Shown here piece by piece: positions 55,806 through 64,000 of a stretch of DNA of 64,000 bases. The notes beneath the pieces were generated by a model. It was not told the origin of the DNA and did not search any database. It saw nothing but the letters and a program-made list of their open reading frames with translations. Origin of the DNA: Diphasiastrum complanatum (taxonomy: Eukaryota > Streptophyta > Lycopodiopsida > Lycopodiales > Lycopodiaceae); contig CM055110.1 in assembly GCA_029204225.1 (NCBI GenBank), forward strand, positions 18,035,501 through 18,099,500, given 5' to 3'. Each line of letters opens with the position of its first letter. The first letter of the stretch is position 1. Both the position numbers and the translations under genes were made by a program.

Positions 55806-58464
55806 GGAGCAATTGACAAACCAAGAAGTTTGGCACAAGAGGTTGGGCCATCCCAACTTCAAATCTTTGGAGGTAATGGCAAAGAAAGAGCTTGTTCTTG
55901 GTCTCCCTAAAAGTCTTGTTGCAAACAATAGTGTTTGTGAACATTGTGCCTTGTCCAAATCTCATAGACTTGCTTATTCTAGATCTACTTCTAGATCTAA
56001 AGAAGCTTTTCAACTTGTGCATTCTGATATTCATTCTTCTAGTACAACTAGCAATGGTGGGGCAAAGATGTATGCAACTTTCATTGATGACTTTAGTAGG
56101 TATACTTGGATCTATCTTCTTAAAAGTAAGGATGAAGTGTTTGCTGCATTTGTCAAGTTCAAGAATGAAATGGAAAACCAATTCAATACAAAGATCAAAT
56201 GCTTAAGATCTGATAATGGAGGGGAATACACCTCAAATAGGTTCAAAGACTTTTGTATAGCACATGGGATTAAGAGGGAGATGTCTAGTCCTAGGACTCC
56301 ACAACAGAATGGAGTGGCCGAGAGGAAGAATAGAACCCTTTGTGAATGTGCCAAGGCAATGAGACTACATGCTAATCTTGCTAAGTCTTTTTGGGGGGAA
56401 GCTTTAGCATGTGCTAACTATCTATGTAATAGATGGACAAGTGCTTCCTTGGATGGTAAAACTCCTCATGAGGTTCTTTATGGTAGAAGGCCGAGTGTCA
56501 AGCATTGTAGGATCTTTGGATGTACATGTTTTGTCAATATCACACTTGATGATAGAACTAAAGAAGATCCTTCATCAAAGAAGGGTGTGTTTGTTGGCTA
56601 TAGTGAAGTAAGCAAGGCTTACAAAGTGTACATTCCTTCTACAAAGAAAGTTGTCATAAGTAGGGATGTCATCTTTCATGAAGAGAATGTTTCCAATGTT
56701 GTTGATGTTGATGTTGATGTGCCTACTAATCATCATGATGTGCAAGATGTCTTGGATGAAGATGGAGATGCCACTCCAAAGCAAACTTCAAGGAAGACTC
56801 AAAGGCAAAGGGCTAAGCCATCAAGGCTAACCTATGATGAAAAAGGAAAGCAAGTGGTGGACAACTCTAACCTTGCTTTTCTTACCTCTTTTGATGAACC
56901 AACTTGTGTAGGTGAAGCAATTCAAAAGAAGGAATGGATCCAAGCCATGGATCATGAGCATCAAGCACTCATCAAAAGCAACACATGGAGGTTGGTAAAG
57001 CTTCCAAAGGACAAGAAGGCAATTGGTTGTAAGTGGATCTTCAAGATCAAGACAAATCAAGATGGATCAATCAACAAGTACAAGGCAAGGTTGGTGGCAA
57101 AGGGGTATGCTCAAGAATATGGTATTGACTATGATGAGACCTTTGCACCCGTGGCAAAGATGGTAACTATTCGAATCCTAATCTCTCTTGCAACTCTTTA
57201 TGATTGGGATATGTGGCAAATGGATGTTACTAATGCCTTCTTGAATGGTGATCTTGAAGAAGATATTTACATGGAGCAACCCGAGGGCTATGTTTCACAT
57301 GATGAGCCTAATCATGTGTGCTATCTCCAAAAGAGTTTGTATGGGCTAAAGCAAGCACCAAGGAGTTGGTATGCTAAGCTCAATTCCTTCTTACTTTCTC
57401 AAAACTTTGTTATGAGTGAGTATGATCATTCTCTCTACTTTAGATTGAATGAAAATGATATCACTTTACTTTTGATCTATGTTGATGACATTATCTTAAG
57501 TGGTGGTAACAATCTAGATATAGATGAAATCAAGATGGCACTCAAAAGAGAGTTTGAAATTCAAGATCTTGGTAAACTTCATTATATCTTAGGAATAGAG
57601 ATTATTAGAACTTCTAAATCTACATTCATATGTCAAGAAAAGTATGTTAACTCTATTCTAAAAAGGTTTCATATGGAAGATTGTAAAGTTGTTTCTACTC
57701 CTATGGAATCAAATGTAAAGCTAACTACAAGAAGTAATGAAAGATCCTTCAAGGACATTACTCTCTATAGAAAGCTAATAGGATCTCTTATATGGTTAAC
57801 CATCACAAGACCTGATCTAAGCTTTGTGGTTGGTAAACTAAGTCAATTTATGCAAGATCCTAGTGAGGCTCATTGGAAGCTAGGAAAGAGAGTACTTAGA
57901 TACATCTCGGGATCTAGAGATTTTGGCATCTTGTATGGAGGTACTACACCTAACCTTTGTGGATTTTCAGATTCAGATTTTGCAGGTGATCAAATGGATA
58001 GGAAGTCAACAAGTGCCTTTGCAATCTATCTTGGAGATGGAGTGGTCTCATGGCTATCAAAGAAGCAACCAACTATCTCTCTATCTTCCACCGAAGCCGA
58101 GTACAAGGCATTAACAACATGCACCAAGGAGATTCTTTGGATCAAGAGGATGTTATTGGATCTTCACTTGCTGGAACCAGAGAAGACTCCAATCATACTT
58201 TGTGATAACCTTTCAGCCCAAAGCTTGGCAAGCAATCCTGTTTTTCATGCAAGGAGCAAGCACATTGAGATTGCTCACCATTTTGTGAGAGATCAAGTCA
58301 TTGCCAAAGAGGTGGAGCTTCAACATGTCTCTTCAAAGGAGTGTGTGGCTGATATCTTCACCAAACCATTGGGAAAGGACCTATATTTAATGCATAGATC
58401 TAATCTTGGAATGTGCTCAAAGACTATGTTGAAACTAGCATCCAATGTTGAAGAGGGAGTGTGA
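55789..58464 (+). CDS. Copia-G pol: integrase, RT and RNase H (891 aa)
   Basis: An uninterrupted 891-codon frame. Residues about 10-66 form the pre-integrase zinc region (His16/His21 and Cys50/Cys53). The integrase core has Asp80 ('LVHSDIH'), Asp142 ('RSDNGGEY') and Glu178 ('NGVAERKN'), a D,D35E spacing. The integrase C-terminal motif 'GVFVGYSEVSKAYKVY' is near residue 266. RT runs from about 398 ('KAIGCKWIFKIK') to about 660, with catalytic YVDD at 564-567. RNase H (about 722-860) shows 'FSDSDFAGD', 'SSTEAEYKAL' and 'LCDNLSAQSLA'. Its normal start would be inside a longer Gag-Pol, but here it is separated from the protease frame by a one-base shift near 55785. The stop TGA (58462-58464) uses the first bases of the 3' LTR. 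As read, the catalytic domains look able to function. Confidence 0.95.
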   Translation: MRCMAREQLTNQEVWHKRLGHPNFKSLEVMAKKELVLGLPKSLVANNSVCEHCALSKSHRLAYSRSTSRSKEAFQLVHSDIHSSSTTSNGGAKMYATFIDDFSRYTWIYLLKSKDEVFAAFVKFKNEMENQFNTKIKCLRSDNGGEYTSNRFKDFCIAHGIKREMSSPRTPQQNGVAERKNRTLCECAKAMRLHANLAKSFWGEALACANYLCNRWTSASLDGKTPHEVLYGRRPSVKHCRIFGCTCFVNITLDDRTKEDPSSKKGVFVGYSEVSKAYKVYIPSTKKVVISRDVIFHEENVSNVVDVDVDVPTNHHDVQDVLDEDGDATPKQTSRKTQRQRAKPSRLTYDEKGKQVVDNSNLAFLTSFDEPTCVGEAIQKKEWIQAMDHEHQALIKSNTWRLVKLPKDKKAIGCKWIFKIKTNQDGSINKYKARLVAKGYAQEYGIDYDETFAPVAKMVTIRILISLATLYDWDMWQMDVTNAFLNGDLEEDIYMEQPEGYVSHDEPNHVCYLQKSLYGLKQAPRSWYAKLNSFLLSQNFVMSEYDHSLYFRLNENDITLLLIYVDDIILSGGNNLDIDEIKMALKREFEIQDLGKLHYILGIEIIRTSKSTFICQEKYVNSILKRFHMEDCKVVSTPMESNVKLTTRSNERSFKDITLYRKLIGSLIWLTITRPDLSFVVGKLSQFMQDPSEAHWKLGKRVLRYISGSRDFGILYGGTTPNLCGFSDSDFAGDQMDRKSTSAFAIYLGDGVVSWLSKKQPTISLSSTEAEYKALTTCTKEILWIKRMLLDLHLLEPEKTPIILCDNLSAQSLASNPVFHARSKHIEIAHHFVRDQVIAKEVELQHVSSKECVADIFTKPLGKDLYLMHRSNLGMCSKTMLKLASNVEEGV
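58450..58459 (+). other. Copia-G polypurine tract
   Basis: gaagagggag sits directly before the 3' LTR. It is coding (Glu-Glu-Gly) in pol. Confidence 0.9.
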
Positions 58465-59114
58465 AAATTGTCAACATTTCCTAGCTAGTTTGAGGCCTAA
58501 ATTGGCTAAAATTGTAAATAGTTTTGGTTCTGGAGTTTCACACGTGTGAACCAGGCCACAATGTTTTTATTTACTGTATTTTTTCAGTATGATGAAGTGT
58601 CAAACTTCATACCCTTCAAAATGAGACCATTTTGATGTATTTTGGTCATATAAGCCATTTTTAGCTATTTTTCCTATATAGGGAATATCTAGGGTCAAGT
58701 ACCTTCTAGAGAGAGGAGAGAGAGTCATCTTCCTCATCCATAAATAGTAGGGAAGTCGTGGAGAACAGGTTGGAGAAACCTTTTGTATGCTTCATTGAGA
58801 TCAATAGATCATTGTCATTGTTTCTTCCTCCATTGAGAGCATTGTTGTGTGTATTGTCTTCAAGCTATTGTGTATGATCTTAGGTGCTTTCCAAAAGTGG
58901 TAGGCTGATGTATTATGGACTGTATAATGCTATTTTGGGCCGCACTTGATGTTTATGGAAGTTTCCATTTGTGATAAATGCTTTTTGATCAAGTTCTTTG
59001 CATTCTAGGTAGCATAGAATGTGTTGCCAATTCCTAGCTTATGTAGTTTGGAGTGCAAGCATTCAAGCCAATGATCTTGGAGTTTAGATCCACTTAGGAT
59101 CTGTATTTTTCACA
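58460..59114 (+). repeat. Copia-G 3' LTR
   Basis: Identical to the 5' LTR except for one substitution ('gaagtgtcaaac' here, 'gaagtttcaaac' there) by visual comparison. G-box palindrome core at 58539-58548. Confidence 0.96.
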
Positions 59115-59425
59115 CTTTTTGGGTTCTACTACTCATTGGTGCACTATCTTGGTGTTATCTTGCAATCTAGTGTGTAGAATGCTCATTTATTGCTATTTTC
59201 GGTTCCACACGTGTGAAATACAGTAGGGTACCGTAATTGTACGAAAAGCAAACATATTTTATGTTTTGGTTCATGTTTGATCAATATCTCTTAGAGTTTG
59301 CATCTCATTTTGTATGTAGATGTTGATTTTTCTACATTGGCAGGATTGTTGATTTGCTCCTTATTGTAACCAAAGATCAGGGACATGGATTGGATCTTGA
59401 ATGATCTGAAATCCTTCACAGTCAA

Positions 59426-59656
59426 CTTATGGATAGTGGTTTGGATGTCCACTTTAAGCATGGAGTTTTTTCCTTTTGAAGAATGATGTTTGCTTGGCAA
59501 AGGGATTTAAACATGGAAGATTGTTTAAATTGAAAGCTAATGTTGCTTTTGAGAATGTGAACTTGGCAAAGGAGGAGCATCAAAGCGAGGAAGATCTTGT
59601 GGATCAGCCTCAAAACATGAGATTTCCAAGGAGCTCCTCAATGACAAAGTCCGAGT
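59426..59656 (+). pseudogene. Copy E protease tail, after the solo LTR
   Basis: It resumes as 'GLDVHFKHG' and continues 'KGFKHGRLFKLKANVAFENV', 'KEEHQSEEDLVDQPQNMRFP' and 'SMTKSE', matching the region before the integrase-derived part of copy F. Copy F interrupts it after 'cgagt'. Confidence 0.83.
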
Positions 59657-60357
59657 TGTGAAGAATTGCCAAAAATTGGCAAATCTAGCTTGATCAAAAA
59701 CCATGTAGAATAGTGTAAATTGTGTACACAAGTGGGTCCCACACATGTGAGGCCATGATGCCACATGGGAAACCCATCCTAATGTAGGTTAGGTCAATTC
59801 AAGAGAGTTGGTCATGTCTATTTGGTGGTCATCCCTGCTTTATAAGACCTACACCTAAGTTTAAGGTGAAAATTTGACCAACTAGCTACCTACCAAGCAT
59901 AACTCTAGGAAATAGACTAGGGTTTCATTTTAGGTCAAGGAGAGTGAGTTAACTTCCTTATTACATGCTGGAAATCCACCTAAATTCAAGAAGGAAGTTG
60001 AATTTGCTATGTATTCCCTCTCTCCATAGTGAGAAGATAGAAAATTTTTGGAGCTCATTGGCAATCTCAAGCTAGTTCACTATGTACATTGAGTTTTTGT
60101 GATCCAAATGAAACCAAATCAATTTCTACTTGTTTCTCAGGTTGAAGGCCGTACTACATCCTGTATTACACAGGTGTGGGCTCATATTTAAATCTTTATC
60201 AATGCTTTTGATTGTTAATGCTTGTTGTTTGTCAAATTGCCAATCTAGATCAACTTTTTTGTGTCTAGTTTTTTGATAGATTGTTAAGCAAGCATCCAAT
60301 CACTCTTGTGGATCTTTTGTAGATCCATTTATGTTCTTAAAGTACAGTACTTTCACA
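59657..60357 (+). repeat. Copy F 5' LTR
   Basis: TGTGAAGAATTGCC...CTTTCACA, 701 bp. The palindrome position reads cacaggtgtg here (about 60169-60178). Confidence 0.93.
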
Positions 60358-60370
60358 TGGTATCAGAGCC
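60358..60370 (+). other. Copy F primer binding site
   Basis: tggtatcagagcc, a perfect match to the canonical copia site, directly after the LTR. Confidence 0.92.
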
Positions 60371-60798
60371 AAGTACAAGAGCATAAGCCATTGATCTAAT
60401 GCAAATCCATTTTTAGCAAGTTTTGGTGCTAAAAACTAGTCTTGAGAGGGCAAGCTAGAATCTTGATTTTGGTGAGGAGATTTGATCCCAAACTTGGTAG
60501 GGGTCCAAATCCGTACTGTCCACATGTGTGGGCACCTCTGAACCTGCATTTAATGCATGGTATTCATTTGATCCAAAAAAATTCAATTTGTGAGCTATTG
60601 GTGTAAGTTTTGGTGGAGATACTAGAATAATCTACCAAGATCATTTGCCATTGATTAGATTTGAATTTGTTTCATGGAATCTAATTAATCTAGGCTGAGT
60701 TCAAGTCCTATTAAGGTAAAAAACAGGTCTTGAAAGTACACCAAGAAGGAAGAAAGAGATTAAGTCATTTTTTTTGTCCAAAAATAGCCAAATTTTGC

Positions 60799-61145
60799 AA
60801 GATTTGATTGTAAGTAGATTTCACATCATCTTATCTTCATTCCAACTTTGTGAGGGAGTGCTAGAACTGAGATTATAAGTCCATTTGTTGGATTAGAAAT
60901 CTAATTTGAGTGAAAAACTACAAGAGAGAGACCTTAGTGAGTTTCTAGAGATAATCAAACCCATTTCTTGGCAAGATTTGTTTGAAAGTAGTTTTCACTT
61001 CATCTTATCTTCATTCCAGCTTTGTGAGGGAGTGATAGAACTGTGATTATAAGTCCATTTGTTGGATTAGAAATCAAATTTGAGTGAATCACTGCAAGTG
61101 TGAGACCTTTGTGAGTTTCAAGTCAATCAAATCTATTTCTTGTTT
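60799..61145 (+). repeat. Copy F leader tandem duplication
   Basis: Units start at 60799 and 60973 ('aagattt'), with period 174. The second unit ends about 20 bp before the family gag ATG (61164). Confidence 0.87.
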
Positions 61146-61163
61146 GTAGAAGTCACTAGTAAG

Positions 61164-61241
61164 ATGAGATCTGCTGGAGCATACCTTCTAGAAGCTAGTG
61201 AGAGGTTGAATTCTACAAATTATGCTATTTGAAAGGTTAGA
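61164..61241 (+). pseudogene. Copy F gag leader peptide, cut by TGA
   Basis: The family ATG (61164) opens 22 codons ending at TGA 61230-61232, the position of the Trp in Copia-G and copies B and D. The main ORF restarts at Met27 (61242), in the same frame. Confidence 0.85.
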
Positions 61242-63320
61242 ATGGAGTCACTCTTAGTGCTCCAAGACCTTTATGAGTTCTTGATTGAAGATGAAGATGA
61301 ACCTCTAGGTGCACAGGAGTTAGCTAGATACAAGAAGAGATCTAGGCTTGCACTTCATTGTGTGAAGATGAATGTGAGCAATGATTTGTTGAGAGAAGTA
61401 TCAGCTTGTACTAATGCTAAAGAGGCTTGGGAGTATTTAAAATCAATCTATGAGTCTAGCAACACTTCTAGAGTTCTTATGCTTAGAAATCAAATTTTGC
61501 AAAGCATGAGGAGAAGTGAGGAGAGTGCACAGGATTATGTACTCAGAATCAAGTCTCTAAATAGGGAGTTGGCTTCCATTGGAGAGAAGATTCATGATGG
61601 AGAGCTTGTACAAATTGTCCTTAATGGTCTAGGAGATGACTTTGCAAATTTGGTCCAAAGTTTTGCCATCCAAGACACTTTGCCAACTATAGAAAAACTT
61701 CACAGTGTATTAGTGGCTGAAGAGTGTAGGATGCTCCATGCAAAATCTAGGATGAGTTCCTTGTCTTTGCAGGATGGTGATGAGAAAGCCAATTTCTCAT
61801 TCAAAGGCAAAAAGAAGACCAATGGAAAGAAGAAGCATCCAAAGGAGGGAAAAGAAGAGGATGATGCATCAAGCTCAAAGGACAAGTCAAAGCAAAAATG
61901 CTTCTTTTGTGGAAAGAAGGGGCATTATGCATCTAAATGCTACAAGAGGCTAAGAGCACAAGTGGAGGAGGACAAACAAGGAATCCTTGCAAAGGAGGAG
62001 GAGGAGGATGAAGTAGATGTATTCTTGATGGCATCTACATCCTCACCAACAAGCAATAGCAATTCAAGAGACAATTGGTGGATTGACAGTGGGGCTAGCT
62101 CCCACATGTCTTGTGAAAAGGACTTTTTCTCAACCTTACACTCATTCAATGATGCTAAAAAGTTTGTCTTTACTGCAAATGATGAAGAGTGTAGGATAGA
62201 TGGTGTTGGCACCATCTCTTTGTGTCTAGAATCCTCAAAATGCATGGATCTAGAAAATGTCCTTTATGTACCATCAATCACCAAGAATATGCTTAGTGTT
62301 GGTCTACTCTTAGAGAGTGGTTTGGATGTCCACTTTAAGCATGGTGTTTGCTTCATCTTGAAGAATGATGTTTGCATTACAAAGGGATTTAAACATGGAA
62401 GATTGTTTAAGTTGGAAGCTAGTGTTGCTTTTGAAAGAATGAGCTTGGCGAAGGAGGAGATCACTCAAGAGGAGATCTTGGCAAAGTGTGATCTTGATTG
62501 CATTGAGGAGGAGCATCAAAAGGAGGAAGATCTTGAGGATCAGCCTCAAAGCATGAGAGTTCCAAGGGAGTCCTCAATGACAATGGCCGAGTCATCAAAT
62601 TGCATGCAAATTGTCCATTCAAGTGTGCATCTTGCAAGGGTGGTGAGCATTGGAGAGTCTACTATCTTTGAATACTTTTTGGAAAGTATTAGTAGACATG
62701 AGGTGACTTGTTTCTTACCTTTAAGATCCATGGTGTTTATTACTTTGTATGACAAGACAATGAAATGGGATGCTTTGAAATCTACATTTGTTGTTGATAA
62801 AGCAATTTCATTGGATAACTATTTTTGTAATAGTTTGAATAGAGTCATAAAAGATGAAACATCATTTGCTTTGGAAATCTTTGTGTCCACATGCTTTGTG
62901 CATGATCATTCCAATGTAAGGACCAAAGATTATCCTATTTCAATGATAGGAATAATGGTAGTGTTTTGCTCTTCAAGTAGAGATTTTAGAATCTACTTGT
63001 TTTCAACCAAAGAATTTGTCAATGGTGGAAAAGTGATCTTTCAAGAGTGGAAGATTTGTAAACTTGAAGAAGAACCTTTGGATCAACACATTATTCAATT
63101 CATTGATTTTTTGGAGTCAAGTCAAGTGGAGGATCAAGCTCAAGACCCGAGGACTCCAAGAAGAATTTTGAGTATCAAGATAGAGCCATCAAGGCTCAAT
63201 CATATGGATCAAGCAAGGCAAGTTGTCTTTGGCAACATTATTTATGCACTTAATATTTTAATTGATGTATCTTCAAGTGCACAAAATGCCTTGGAATCCA
63301 TGGCTTGGCATGATGTTTAG
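61242..63320 (+). CDS. Gag-protease-dead-integrase polyprotein (692 aa)
   Basis: An uninterrupted frame from Met 61242, taken as start because TGA lies four codons upstream. Residues 1-215 are the capsid-type region ('VSNDLLREVSACTNAKEAWE', 'SMRRSEESAQDYVLRIKSLN', 'ELVQIVLNGLGDDFANLVQS') and a Lys/Gly/Ser-rich linker. The CCHC knuckle has Cys220, Cys223, His228 and Cys233. Protease has Asp282-Ser-Gly. Residues about 455-605 align with copia integrase, but the first catalytic Asp is Ser461. The second is kept at Asp525, at nearly the Copia-G spacing (64 against 62). About 80 residues, including the Glu, are missing before 'IMVVFCSSSRDFRIYLFSTK' (about 571). The tail 'PSRLNHMDQARQVVFGN' matches the integrase-RT linker. 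RT is absent. The product could form particles and process itself but not integrate or copy cDNA. Whether the integrase-derived part does anything is unknown. Confidence 0.88.
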   Translation: MESLLVLQDLYEFLIEDEDEPLGAQELARYKKRSRLALHCVKMNVSNDLLREVSACTNAKEAWEYLKSIYESSNTSRVLMLRNQILQSMRRSEESAQDYVLRIKSLNRELASIGEKIHDGELVQIVLNGLGDDFANLVQSFAIQDTLPTIEKLHSVLVAEECRMLHAKSRMSSLSLQDGDEKANFSFKGKKKTNGKKKHPKEGKEEDDASSSKDKSKQKCFFCGKKGHYASKCYKRLRAQVEEDKQGILAKEEEEDEVDVFLMASTSSPTSNSNSRDNWWIDSGASSHMSCEKDFFSTLHSFNDAKKFVFTANDEECRIDGVGTISLCLESSKCMDLENVLYVPSITKNMLSVGLLLESGLDVHFKHGVCFILKNDVCITKGFKHGRLFKLEASVAFERMSLAKEEITQEEILAKCDLDCIEEEHQKEEDLEDQPQSMRVPRESSMTMAESSNCMQIVHSSVHLARVVSIGESTIFEYFLESISRHEVTCFLPLRSMVFITLYDKTMKWDALKSTFVVDKAISLDNYFCNSLNRVIKDETSFALEIFVSTCFVHDHSNVRTKDYPISMIGIMVVFCSSSRDFRIYLFSTKEFVNGGKVIFQEWKICKLEEEPLDQHIIQFIDFLESSQVEDQAQDPRTPRRILSIKIEPSRLNHMDQARQVVFGNIIYALNILIDVSSSAQNALESMAWHDV

Positions 63321-63530
63321 TTTTGAAGTGTGCTACATGTATATAGACACAATTATGGAACATCTTGTAAGGGATCCTCTAAGAGGTGGTGAAAGATCCT
63401 TCATGGACATCATTCTCTATTGGAGTCTCAACAGTTCCTTGTTTGTAGCTGGATTTTTTAGACACTTCTAAAAGCTTTCATTCATCTATCAAGAGAGTTG
63501 TAAATAGATCAAGCTAAATTTGAGGAGGAG
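63321..63530 (+). pseudogene. Copy F RT C-terminal remnant and purine tract
   Basis: In the 63262-63471 frame, 'GGERSFMDIILYWSLNSSLF' aligns with the Copia-G RT end 'NERSFKDITLYRKLIGSLIW', out of frame with the main ORF. 'gaggaggag' (63522-63530) is the presumed polypurine tract. Confidence 0.72.
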
Positions 63531-64000
63531 TGTGAAGAATTGCCAAAAATTGGCAAATCTAGCTTGATCAAAAACCATGTAGAATAGTGTAAATTGTGTA
63601 CACAAGTGGGTCCCACACATGTGAGGCCATGATGCCACGTGGGAAACCCATCCTAATGTAGGTTAGGTCAATTCAAGAGAGTTGGTCATGTCTATTTGGT
63701 GGTCATCCCTACTTTATAGGACCTACACCTAAGTTTAAGGTGAAAATTTGACCAACTAGCTACCTACCAAGCATAACTCTAGGAAATAGACTAGGGTTTC
63801 ATTTTAGGTCAAGGAGAGTGAGTTAACTTCCTTATTACATGCTGGAAATCCACCTAACTTCAAGAAGGAAGTCGAATTTGCTATGTATTCCCTCTCTCCA
63901 TAGTGAGAAGATAGAAAATTTTTGGAGCTCATTTGGCAATCTCAAGCTAGTTCACTATGTACATTGAGTTTTTGTGATACAAATGAAACCAAATCAATTT
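63531..64000 (+). repeat. Copy F 3' LTR, truncated by window end
   Basis: It starts TGTGAAGAATTGCC and is collinear with 59657 onward for 470 bp. Confidence 0.93.

Larger units (their letters stand above)
52701..59114 (+). mobile_element. Copia-G: young, nearly intact Ty1/copia element
   Basis: 6414 bp with 655-bp LTRs (52701-53355 and 58460-59114) that differ at one position by my reading. Exact duplicated ctttt lies at 52696-52700 and 59115-59119. A canonical primer site, gag, protease, integrase, RT, RNase H and polypurine tract are all present, with every catalytic motif. Two frame breaks are visible: one base missing in gag near 54775, and a one-base shift between protease and integrase near 55785. 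It sits inside the solo LTR. Confidence 0.96.
52348..59420 (+). mobile_element. Solo LTR (Copia-A-like), split by Copia-G
   Basis: The left part 52348-52700 begins TGTGAGAG and the right part 59120-59420 ends CCTTCACA. Joined, they make about 654 bp, collinear with the Copia-A LTR and with its TATA-like box near 52624. Exact 5-bp duplications gtcaa flank the whole at 52343-52347 and 59421-59425. No internal Copia-A sequence is present, so this is a solo LTR left by recombination between the two LTRs of a full element. CACACGTGTG lies at 59206-59215. Confidence 0.9.
49863..59656 (+). mobile_element. Family B copy E, outer element of the nest
   Basis: The 5' LTR (49863-50528), primer site, leader, gag and protease start (to 52347) resume at 59426-59656 after a split solo LTR. 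They are then cut again by copy F. The remainder and its 3' LTR should lie beyond the window. Sequence divergence from other copies, and its single leader unit, make it the most distinct family B member here. Confidence 0.87.
59657..64000 (+). mobile_element. Family B copy F, non-autonomous copia (3' end outside window)
   Basis: The 5' LTR (59657-60357), primer site, leader with tandem duplication, a long gag-protease-integrase-derived ORF, a short RT remnant, a purine tract and the start of the 3' LTR (63531) are present. The internal part is 3173 bp. The 5-bp flank on the left is cgagt; its duplicate should follow the 3' LTR beyond 64000. LTRs differ at about seven sites over the visible 470 bp. 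It is the best-preserved family B copy. Confidence 0.93.

Overview
The window looks like nuclear DNA of a vascular plant with a large, transposon-rich genome. It holds one recognisable host gene, an intron-containing LATERAL ORGAN BOUNDARIES (LOB/LBD) class II transcription factor at 21.55-22.73 kb. Nearly everything else that can be identified is LTR retrotransposon. I cannot name the species. No tRNA, rRNA, CRISPR array or bacterial-type operon was seen.

Layout. 1-1.9 kb: a diverged repeat, a poly-C tract and a degenerate minisatellite. 1.9-10 kb: a decayed minus-strand Ty3/gypsy element, split by a complete Ty1/copia insertion (Copia-A, 4033-9449, TSD aggaa). 9.96-12.0 kb: a 5'-truncated gag-protease element (family B, copy A). 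12.3-15.1 kb: a roughly 300-bp tandem array and a segment homologous to the region upstream of the LBD gene (second copy at 19.7-21.2 kb). 15.4-18 kb: copia relics. 18.6-21.2 kb: second copies of the repeats, leading into the LBD gene. 24.6-29.8 kb: a minus-strand copia RT fragment and family B copy B. 29.8-32.2 kb: gypsy integrase remnant and a TAG-rich tail. 32.25-42 kb: a CT microsatellite, then family B copy C, split by a minus-strand copia (Copia-M, 34318-41158, TSD aaaca) that itself carries a scrambled third element. 42-45.2 kb: AT-rich, nothing recognised. 45.2-49.4 kb: full-length family B copy D. 49.9-64 kb: a nest in which family B copy E contains a solo LTR of the Copia-A type. That solo LTR is split by a very young copia (Copia-G, 52701-59114). 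Copy E is also split by family B copy F, which runs off the window.

How the parts relate. Copia-G carries every domain of an autonomous copia (Gag, protease, integrase, RT, RNase H), though with two frameshifts. The six family B copies keep Gag and mostly protease. Their integrase/RT part is cut down to a diverged, in-frame remnant that has lost catalytic residues. Several copies share the same stop codons, which suggests they were mobilised in trans by elements that share the initiator-Met-type primer site and the TGTGAA...TTCACA LTR ends. The most unusual observations are the long open gag-protease-dead-integrase ORF of copy F, repeated loss of the same Trp codon near the Gag start, shared lesions and a mosaic copy within family B, one G-box palindrome in otherwise different LTR families, and an LBD upstream region that exists twice although the gene is present once.
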